Assembly (NCBI GenBank): GCA_964629245.1
Contig: CAZVPZ010000034.1
Coordinates: 1 to 7,081, forward strand
DNA length: 7,081 nucleotides
Direction of reading: 5' to 3'
From: CAZVPZ01 sp964629245
GTDB taxonomy: Archaea; Nanohalarchaeota; Nanosalinia; Nanosalinales; Nanosalinaceae
Made by a program: the position numbers and the translations under genes
Part shown: piece after piece, positions 1 through 5,347 of the stretch
Numbering within the stretch: the stretch's first letter is position 1
Layout: each line of letters starts with the position of its first letter
The notes under the pieces: model-generated
What the model was told of the DNA's origin: nothing
The model's database searches: none
The model's input: the letters and a program-made list of their open reading frames with translations, nothing else

Positions 1-1454
1 CCGACCTCGAAGACTACTACACCGTCATCCTGAAGAAGGACATCAACAGCCAGGACCTGACCTCTTTCGTCGTCGAGGGCAACGGCCTAGTCTACACCGC
101 CGACCCGGAAGAGGACTCGATGGACGTGCTGCCGGTGAAGAAGGTGGATAAAGACCAGCAGAGCGACGCCGCCAAGATAGTCATAGTGTTTGACAAGTCG
201 CTGGAAGGGGCGGCAAAGAAGTCGAACTGTGCAAAATACGAGACAAACCCGTTCGGCGACAGGGAATGCGTTGCCTGGAAGGGGAACGAGGAGACGGCGG
301 CCGCCAAGATAATCGCTTACAGCCTGGTTGAACAGCTGCCCGCGAACACCAAGGTCGGGGCGATAGCATTCGACAGCGAGGCCTACCGCATCAGCGAACC
401 GATCTTTATGACTCCTAGCAATAGGGACGAGTTGAAGAGAAACATAAGCAAGGTAAGAGTCCACCGAAGACCCTCTTACTACCATACCGGGCTTAGAGGG
501 GCAAAAAAGATGCTGAACGGGACCGGCAACATAGTTTTCATAACCAACGGCAAGGCCCATGACGCAAGCACTAGCGTAAATTCGCTCCAGAAGAGCCGGG
601 ATATAGCCTCCAGCCTGGAGGGTGTCACGCTCATCACGGTGGGAACCGGTGAAGAGACAAACGAACCGTTCATGAGGGATCTGGCCCAGAGAGGTGGCGG
701 ACAGTACCTGGCGAAGAAGGATATAGGTCGGCTGCCCTTCCGATTTGACGCAGGAGGCTCTGCTGGGCAGACCGTTCCACTGGTGATCGTCAATCCAAAC
801 CACTTCATAACGGAGGGCCTCGAGGTCTCTTCGAGCGCGACGAAGTTCGACTGTGTGCAGCCCCGGAGAGGCGCGGACCTGCTGGTGACCGGGACCAATG
901 GGAAGCCTTTCCTGACGACATGGCACTACGGTCTCGGACGGGTCGCCGCATTTACAGGTGGGACCACTTCCCTGTCCGAGCCGGTGAGGCGTGACCCGCT
1001 GCTGGTGTCGAGGACGGTCTCCTGGAGTGTGGGAGACCCGAAGAGGAAGCAGGACAGGTGGATCCGGGTGGATTCCGCGCGGAGTCCGGAGCCGGTGGAG
1101 CTCAGGGCGTCCTACAGCATACCCGGTTTCAGGCGCCAGGCCGATGACCTCTACACCATGGAGATAGAGCCCTCGGGACCGGGATTCCACAGCGTTAACG
1201 GCACGGTCTACAGCTACAACTACAACCCCGAGCTGGAGGAGGTAGGTTACTGGGACGGCGCGGAGAACTTCATCCGGGAGACCGGGGGCGAGGTCTACGG
1301 GCCGGATGAGAGGGAACAGATTAAAAACGATATAAGACAGTTCAGTAACAGGAAAACGGTCACGAAGAAGCCGGTTTCCAGCTACTTCCTCCTGGCCGCG
1401 CTCATCCTGTTCCTGGGAGAGGTAGGTTACCGCAAGGTGAATGGCAAGAAATGA
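1..1454 (+). CDS. Membrane vWA protein with glutamine-amidotransferase-like fold (5' truncated)
   Basis: The reading frame is open from the window edge (first full codon at 3), so the N-terminus lies outside; 483 residues remain. Residues 1-45 read like the end of an amidotransferase-like half-domain finishing in an LPVK motif. A vWA domain follows (about 58-250), starting with the strand KIVIVFDKS. Segments at 259-275 (PLVIVNPNHF) and 302-318 (TTWHYGLGRVAAFTGG) match the C-terminal half of large bacterial membrane proteins in which a vWA domain sits inside a GATase-like fold. One transmembrane helix (about 459-476) and a basic tail (RKVNGKK) end the protein. The MIDAS metal site is degenerate: DKSLE instead of DxSxS (64-68), S158 for the usual Thr, N182 for the usual Asp. 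Cys76 and Cys89 lie in a loop after the first strand and could form a disulfide. An extracytoplasmic vWA domain is inferred from the basic C-terminus. It heads the visible part of the MoxR cluster. The family match is from memory of motifs. Confidence 0.85.
   Translation, partial: DLEDYYTVILKKDINSQDLTSFVVEGNGLVYTADPEEDSMDVLPVKKVDKDQQSDAAKIVIVFDKSLEGAAKKSNCAKYETNPFGDRECVAWKGNEETAAAKIIAYSLVEQLPANTKVGAIAFDSEAYRISEPIFMTPSNRDELKRNISKVRVHRRPSYYHTGLRGAKKMLNGTGNIVFITNGKAHDASTSVNSLQKSRDIASSLEGVTLITVGTGEETNEPFMRDLAQRGGGQYLAKKDIGRLPFRFDAGGSAGQTVPLVIVNPNHFITEGLEVSSSATKFDCVQPRRGADLLVTGTNGKPFLTTWHYGLGRVAAFTGGTTSLSEPVRRDPLLVSRTVSWSVGDPKRKQDRWIRVDSARSPEPVELRASYSIPGFRRQADDLYTMEIEPSGPGFHSVNGTVYSYNYNPELEEVGYWDGAENFIRETGGEVYGPDEREQIKNDIRQFSNRKTVTKKPVSSYFLLAALILFLGEVGYRKVNGKK
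1435..1440 (+). promoter_or_regulatory. Shine-Dalgarno AGGTGA for the coiled-coil gene
   Basis: AGGTGA matches the archaeal 16S anti-SD and lies 10 nt before the ATG at 1451, inside the end of the upstream gene. It supports that start and coupled translation. Confidence 0.6.
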
Positions 1455-1957
1455 AAGCACCCATGCTGAAGAGGAGGCTGAACCCGTTCCTGCTCGCCGC
1501 CACAGTCCTGGTCCTATCGCTCCTCGCCGGTCTCTCGGTGATGTACCAGGGGCAGCTGAGCAACGTTCTCAGCGACAAGAAGGAGCTCCAGCAGGAGCTC
1601 GACCAGAAGAACCAGAGGATAGCCACGCTCCAGCAGGAGAACGCCAACCTTTCAAGCGACCTCCAGAACGCGAGGGCAGACCTTGACCGCTACACGAGGC
1701 TCTACAGGAACGCGCAGAACGACATAAGCAGCCTCAACAGCACCATAGAGGACCTCCGCGGCGATATAGAAAACCAGGAAGAGCAGATAGCCTCGCTCAA
1801 CAGCCGGATAGAAGATCTGAAGCTCAACATCACAACATTACAGCTTGAAGTCAATGACCTCGAAGACAGCCTTTCGATTATCTGTGAAACCTCTGAGAAC
1901 AACCTGACGGAGACCTCAGAAGAAGAGTGCGAGTCCCAGGGTTACGAGGTGGACTGA
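1451..1957 (+). CDS. Membrane-anchored extracytoplasmic coiled-coil protein
   Basis: This 168-residue protein is of no named family I recognise. A basic N-terminus (KRR at 7-9) precedes one hydrophobic helix at about 12-31, which predicts an N-in, C-out anchor. Residues 34-143 are almost continuous heptad pattern rich in L, I, Q, N, E and D, so a long parallel coiled coil is likely. Two segments, LNSTIEDL (95-102) and LNSRIEDL (116-123), repeat at 21 residues, exactly three heptads. Four N-glycosylation sequons (N66, N96, N126, N151) and a Cys pair (C145, C160) near the acidic C-terminus suit an exported location. The ATG overlaps the upstream stop as ATGA, and AGGTGA lies 10 nt before it, so translation is probably coupled. 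A later ATG at 1463 is less likely because it loses the overlap. It could be a spacer or oligomerisation partner for the neighbouring vWA proteins; this is inference from position. Confidence 0.85.
   Translation: MKAPMLKRRLNPFLLAATVLVLSLLAGLSVMYQGQLSNVLSDKKELQQELDQKNQRIATLQQENANLSSDLQNARADLDRYTRLYRNAQNDISSLNSTIEDLRGDIENQEEQIASLNSRIEDLKLNITTLQLEVNDLEDSLSIICETSENNLTETSEEECESQGYEVD
1946..1951 (+). promoter_or_regulatory. Shine-Dalgarno GAGGTG that decides a GTG start
   Basis: GAGGTG sits 7 nt before the GTG at 1959, within the last codons of the upstream gene. The next in-frame ATG (1986) would drop nine charged N-terminal residues and has no comparable SD, so the GTG is preferred. Confidence 0.65.
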
Positions 1958-1958
1958 A

Positions 1959-2720
1959 GTGAAGGTTGAGGACCTGCTGGAGCAGATGCGCCGGGAGTTC
2001 ATCAAGGTGAAGGTTTTACAGGCGATTCTCGACGGCCTGATATTCTTCCTCGTGATGAACCTTTTCCTCTTCCTTTTCGACTTCCAGATGACATCGCTTA
2101 TGTCCAACCTGGAAGTCGTCGCCATAATGAGCGCGGTTTTCTCCACCGGCGACCTGCTGTACAGGTCGAGGAAGTACAGGCTTGAGATATACGAGCAGAA
2201 GAACCCCGAACTCCAGGAGGTGCTCCGGACGGCGAGGGACAACATAGACAAGGAGAACATCGTCTCACAGGCATTGTTTGACGATGTGCTGGAGCGCGCC
2301 CGGAAAGTCACCTCTGAGAGCATCATCCCTGCGAAGAGGATCGTCTGGAAGACCCTGATAGTCGGGTTCCTGAGCTTCCTGACCGTGATGTCGGGGCTGG
2401 CCGACTTCCAGCTCCAGGAGGACGGCGGCGAGTTACTGCCGAGCGACCAGATCAAGAAGCTGATTGAGGGAGGCGGGGAAGAGGATGACGGGTTCGAGCT
2501 GAAGAACGCCTCCGGTATATACGGCGACTCCTCTGATATCGATTCGTCAACTCTCGACATCGAGTTCAGCATAAACGGGACGGGTAAAGCGGATGAAGAC
2601 GACTTCAACCCGGCAGAGGCTCCGCCAGAAGAACTGGTGCTCGATGTTTCGGGAACGTCTCTCAACGAGGACCTCGACCTGGCGAAAAGCTACAGCCTCG
2701 CTATAAAGGAAATCGGATAA
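1959..2720 (+). CDS. Three-helix membrane protein with long acidic C-terminal tail
   Basis: The 253-residue product begins at a GTG one base after the preceding stop and is therefore almost certainly co-transcribed and coupled. A charged N-terminal helix (1-19) leads to hydrophobic segments at about 22-40 and 47-68. A cytoplasmic-looking charged region follows (69-127), containing NPELQEVLRTARDNIDKEN, a pattern I associate with uncharacterised archaeal membrane proteins encoded beside MoxR and DUF58 genes. A third helix lies at about 128-148. The remaining 100 residues are low-complexity and strongly acidic (runs such as GGGEEDDGFE and DSSDIDSSTLDIE) with two sequons, NAS and NGT. With the basic N-terminus inside, the tail would lie outside the membrane. 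No enzymatic motif is visible. The role is unknown; a membrane adaptor or client of the MoxR/DUF58 pair is plausible from context only. Confidence 0.85.
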   Translation: MKVEDLLEQMRREFIKVKVLQAILDGLIFFLVMNLFLFLFDFQMTSLMSNLEVVAIMSAVFSTGDLLYRSRKYRLEIYEQKNPELQEVLRTARDNIDKENIVSQALFDDVLERARKVTSESIIPAKRIVWKTLIVGFLSFLTVMSGLADFQLQEDGGELLPSDQIKKLIEGGGEEDDGFELKNASGIYGDSSDIDSSTLDIEFSINGTGKADEDDFNPAEAPPEELVLDVSGTSLNEDLDLAKSYSLAIKEIG

Positions 2721-2727
2721 CCGATTT
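2710..2727. promoter_or_regulatory. Perfect 18-bp palindrome next to the MoxR gene promoter (possible operator or hairpin)
   Basis: AAATCGG-ATAA-CCGATTT has two perfect 7-bp arms around a 4-nt centre that contains most of the preceding stop codon. Its right arm overlaps the TATA-like box before the MoxR gene. It could be an operator occluding the promoter, or an RNA hairpin at the end of the upstream transcript. The stem has only three G-C pairs and no clean T-run follows, so a strong intrinsic terminator is less likely. Confidence 0.45.
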
Positions 2728-2732
2728 AATAA
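2725..2732 (+). promoter_or_regulatory. TATA-like box for a probable leaderless MoxR transcript
   Basis: TTTAATAA is centred about 24 bp before the ATG at 2753, in an A/T-rich patch within GC-rich surroundings. No SD is placed well for that ATG (GGAG at 2735-2738 is 14 nt away). The spacing fits an archaeal promoter whose transcript begins at or near the start codon. Confidence 0.45.
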
Positions 2733-2752
2733 TTGGAGCCGCAGACAACGAT

Positions 2753-3718
2753 ATGAAGATAAAGGGCATGGACGAAGCCGGGAAGTACGAGAAGGCGAAC
2801 CAGAAACTCACCGAAATCCTGGAAGAGATGAAAAAGGTCATAGTCGGCCAGGAACGGGTCCAGAAACAGCTCCTGATATCGGTACTGTGCGACGGCAACG
2901 TCCTTCTCGAATCCTATCCCGGGCTGGCGAAGACAAAGATGGTGAGGACTCTCTCGGAGATCATCGGCCTGGAGTTCTCCCGCATCCAGAACACCCCGGA
3001 CCTTATGCCCTCGGATATAACAGGGACACACATAATAAACGAGAGCGAGGGGGAGAAGGAGTTCGTGTTCCAGAAAGGCCCTATCTTTGCGAACATGATC
3101 CTCGCAGACGAGATTAATAGAGCGACGCCCAAAACCCAGTCAGCGCTTCTTGAGGCCATGCAGGAGAAGCAGGTGACCGTCGGCAACCGTTCCTATCCAC
3201 TGGAGAAACCTTTCTTCCTGATGGCGACCCAGAACCCTATCGACCAAGAGGGGACCTACCCGCTTCCCGAGGCGCAGAGCGACCGTTTCATGATGAAGGT
3301 GAAGGTGGACTACCCGTCGAAGAACGAGGAGGAAGAGATTGTCGACCGCTTTACTTCCGAGCTCGACTACTCGCCGGAGCTGGATGAAGTGCTTTCCCAG
3401 CCGTCAGTGATAAAGCTCCAGGAGTTCACCCGGCAGGTACCCATCGCTAACGACATCCGGACGCGGGCGGTGGAAATCGTGAAACGGACCAGGAACCACG
3501 ACGACCTCAACTTCGGCGCGTCGCCGAGGGGCTCGATGTCTCTTGTGCTCGGGGGTAAGGGTCGCGCGTTGATAGAGGGACGAAACCACGTTTCTGCCTC
3601 GGACATCAACAGGATGGCAAAACCGGTCCTGAGGCACCGTATCGGGCTTTCCTTCCAGGCCGAGAAGGAGGGTAAGGACGAGGACGATGTCGTCCAAGAG
3701 ATTGTTGACTCGGTGTGA
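2753..3718 (+). CDS. MoxR-family AAA+ ATPase
   Basis: The 321-residue length is typical of MoxR ATPases, cytoplasmic chaperone-like motors that usually work with a vWA partner encoded beside them. Motifs appear in order. The N-terminal IVGQERVQKQLL (30-41) is followed by Walker A ESYPGLAKT (53-61), then the MoxR signature RIQNTPDLMPSDITG (77-91). Next are Walker B ILADEINRA (116-124, D119/E120), the block TPKTQSALLEAMQE (125-138), sensor 1 region ATQNPIDQEGTYPLPEAQSDRF (158-179, R178 the likely arginine finger region) and sensor 2 GASPRG (255-260, R259). A helical lid completes the protein. Catalytic residues are intact, but the first glycine of the P-loop is Ser54. ATG 2753 fits the TATA-like spacing; ATG 2768 is an alternative. 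The DUF58 gene begins 9 nt after the stop, so the two are co-transcribed. Family assignment is very secure; the substrate is unknown. Confidence 0.97.
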   Translation: MKIKGMDEAGKYEKANQKLTEILEEMKKVIVGQERVQKQLLISVLCDGNVLLESYPGLAKTKMVRTLSEIIGLEFSRIQNTPDLMPSDITGTHIINESEGEKEFVFQKGPIFANMILADEINRATPKTQSALLEAMQEKQVTVGNRSYPLEKPFFLMATQNPIDQEGTYPLPEAQSDRFMMKVKVDYPSKNEEEEIVDRFTSELDYSPELDEVLSQPSVIKLQEFTRQVPIANDIRTRAVEIVKRTRNHDDLNFGASPRGSMSLVLGGKGRALIEGRNHVSASDINRMAKPVLRHRIGLSFQAEKEGKDEDDVVQEIVDSV

Positions 3719-3721
3719 GGT
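3717..3721 (+). promoter_or_regulatory. Shine-Dalgarno GAGGT for the DUF58 gene
   Basis: GAGGT overlaps the MoxR stop codon and lies 6 nt before the ATG at 3728. It supports that start and suggests translational coupling of the ATPase and its presumed vWA partner. Confidence 0.6.
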
Positions 3722-3727
3722 AACGCG

Positions 3728-4585
3728 ATGATAGAGGTTGACTTTCTCAGGGAGCTTGACAGGTTCAACCTCGCGCTGAAGAAGCACTCCATCGAGATAC
3801 AGGAAGGACAGCAACAGAGCCAGAAGACAGGCCAAGGAATGATCTTCGAGGACCACACAAAGTACGTCCCCGGTGACGATATACGCCGCGTGGACTGGAA
3901 GGCTTACGCGAGGACCGGCGAACTCTTCATCAAGCGGTTCGAGGAGGAGAAAAGTATAACCGTCCACATACTAGTCGACCGGTCAAGCTCCATGGACTAC
4001 GGCGACAACAACAAGTACGACTACGCCTCAAAGCTCGGGCTCGCCATCGCCTACATGGTGGCCAATACCAACGACCGTTTCCGGTTCTCTGTCTTCTCCG
4101 AGACCGTTACAGACATCTCTTCTGCAAGGCGGAACCCTAACATGGGAGACATGGTCGACACGCTTAACGCCCTGGGGAAGACCCCGGAGAGCCGGATAGG
4201 GCGGTGCCTGACCGAGTACGCCTCCCGTATCCAGAACAAGTCAGTCGTCGTCGTGATATCAGATTTCCTTACAGAGCTCGACGAGATAGAGGCCGGCCTG
4301 AAAAGCCTCCAGAACACGGACGCGGTGCTCGTTAACGTCCTGGACTCGACCGAGCTCGAGCCCGAGATGCAGGGCGACGCCATACTTAAAGACCCGGAGT
4401 CCGACCTGCAGCTTCGCACCTATCTCTCCTCACAGACAAAACAGAAGTACAGGGAGAGGCTTGACGAGCACACGGCGGGTATAGAGGAGATGGCGAACCG
4501 GAACGGTGCCGGATACCTCAAGCTCTCCACGGGCCAGAACTTCTTCGAATCGTTCCTGAACGTCTGGCGGCTTCTGAACGAATAA
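3728..4585 (+). CDS. DUF58 family protein with vWA domain, probable MoxR partner
   Basis: This 285-residue protein carries the DUF58 signature at 46-75 (Y46-VPGDD-IRRVDWKAYARTGEL, ending FIKRFEEEK). The signature runs directly into a vWA-like domain. The MIDAS motif DRSSS (D84, S86, S88) is intact; S155 stands where Thr is common, and VVVISDFL gives D179. No transmembrane segment is visible, unlike longer DUF58 proteins with two N-terminal helices, so this is the short soluble form and should act in the cytoplasm or at the inner membrane face. Genes of this family normally follow a MoxR gene, as here. In characterised MoxR-vWA pairs the ATPase and the metal-binding vWA protein cooperate in maturing or activating other proteins, often envelope complexes. 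That role is inferred for this pair. The C-terminus (GAGYLKLSTGQNFFESF) completes the fold, and the gene looks full length. Confidence 0.95.
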   Translation: MIEVDFLRELDRFNLALKKHSIEIQEGQQQSQKTGQGMIFEDHTKYVPGDDIRRVDWKAYARTGELFIKRFEEEKSITVHILVDRSSSMDYGDNNKYDYASKLGLAIAYMVANTNDRFRFSVFSETVTDISSARRNPNMGDMVDTLNALGKTPESRIGRCLTEYASRIQNKSVVVVISDFLTELDEIEAGLKSLQNTDAVLVNVLDSTELEPEMQGDAILKDPESDLQLRTYLSSQTKQKYRERLDEHTAGIEEMANRNGAGYLKLSTGQNFFESFLNVWRLLNE

Positions 4586-4588
4586 AAA
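4581..4588 (+). promoter_or_regulatory. TATA-like box for the phosphoesterase gene
   Basis: AATAAAAA overlaps the DUF58 stop and is centred about 25 bp before the ATG at 4610. The bases just before that ATG (TTCAAGACC) contain no SD, so a leaderless transcript from this element is likely. Confidence 0.5.
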
Positions 4589-4609
4589 GCTCTGTTCGCG
4601 TTCAAGACC

Positions 4610-5347
4610 ATGGAGATTTTCGGCTTCGAAACCATAGACAGTCTTCCAGCGCTCTATCATCAGGAGAGCGACATGGTCGTGATAAGCGACCTCCACCTCG
4701 GGCTGGAGGGTTCGATGACCTACGAGGGAAGTTATGTGCCACAGTTCCAGCTGGACGAGCTAAAGGAAGACCTCAGGGGTGCTGCAGAGGAGACCGGCGC
4801 CTCCCGCGTCCTAGTAAACGGCGACCTGAAGCACGAGTTCTCGACGACACGGTTCTCCGAGGAGAAGGAGATAAGGGAGTTCATCGAGTTCCTCCAGGAG
4901 CTGTTCAGCGAAGTGGTACTTGTGAAGGGCAACCACGATACCTTCGTGGTCCAGATAGCTGAGGACTACGGACTGGAGCTGGAGGACTACCATCTAGAGA
5001 ACGATGTCCTCTTCTACCACGGCCACAGGGAACTTGACCTGCTCGGAGCAGAGGGATACGATACTGTCGTTATAGGCCACGAACACCCAGCTCTCTCCCT
5101 AAAGGATGAGATAGGGGTAAAAGAGAAGGTGGACTGTTTCCTCTACGGCGAGATGGATAACGAATCCCGGTTGATTGTTATGCCCGCGTTCTCCAAGATA
5201 TCAGGCGGCTCGACAGTCAACGAGGTCCCGACCCACAAGCTTCTGTCGCCAGTGCTCAGGAACCAGGTCGACATCGACGAGATGAAGGCGATAGCGGTCT
5301 CAAAGGAAGCCGGGCTTTTCGAGTTCCCTGAGATAGGCAAGATATAG
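4610..5347 (+). CDS. Archaeal SbcD/Mre11-related metallophosphoesterase
   Basis: This 245-residue protein is a calcineurin-like phosphoesterase of the compact archaeal SbcD-related group (COG1407 type). All metal-site motifs are present in order: SDLHLG (D27, H29), NGDLKHE (D72), KGNHD (N108, H109), FYHGH (H137, H139) and GHEHP (H157, H159). It should therefore bind two divalent metals and hydrolyse phosphoester bonds. The physiological substrate of this group is not firmly known to me, and similarity to Mre11/SbcD nucleases does not prove nuclease activity. Length and ends fit the family; no membrane segment is seen. The protein is strikingly acidic, about 33 Glu and 17 Asp against 12 Lys and 7 Arg by eye. 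It follows the DUF58 gene by 24 nt but has its own TATA-like element, so it may be a separate unit. In other archaea this gene is often near helicase or repair genes; none is visible here. Confidence 0.93.
   Translation: MEIFGFETIDSLPALYHQESDMVVISDLHLGLEGSMTYEGSYVPQFQLDELKEDLRGAAEETGASRVLVNGDLKHEFSTTRFSEEKEIREFIEFLQELFSEVVLVKGNHDTFVVQIAEDYGLELEDYHLENDVLFYHGHRELDLLGAEGYDTVVIGHEHPALSLKDEIGVKEKVDCFLYGEMDNESRLIVMPAFSKISGGSTVNEVPTHKLLSPVLRNQVDIDEMKAIAVSKEAGLFEFPEIGKI

Noticed and set aside
1239..1430. GAGGTAGGTTAC occurring twice (1239-1250 and 1419-1430), encoding EVGY both times
   Set aside because: The flanks do not match and both copies lie in family-typical coding sequence; 12 bases is too short to claim a repeat element.
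87..1460. A 457-codon open frame on the minus strand opposite the vWA membrane gene
   Set aside because: Its product has no recognisable motif and scattered low-complexity composition, while the plus strand encodes clear vWA and amidotransferase-like motifs with a matching C-terminal helix. GC-biased codons leave the opposite frame free of stops.
1441..1686. An 81-codon plus-strand frame starting before the coiled-coil gene
   Set aside because: It overlaps the well-supported coiled-coil gene in another frame and has no domain; its Glu-, Pro- and Arg-rich composition is typical of a frame-shifted shadow.
4575..4604. Inverted TGAACG (4575-4580) / CGTTCA (4599-4604) around the TATA-like box of the phosphoesterase gene
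   Set aside because: Arms are only 6 bp with an 18-bp spacer and one arm is inside the DUF58 coding region; chance is a sufficient explanation.
4610..5347. Calling the phosphoesterase a true Mre11/SbcD nuclease
   Set aside because: It is much shorter than Mre11, lacks the capping and Rad50-binding regions, and no Rad50/SbcC gene is adjacent; only the phosphoesterase core is shared.
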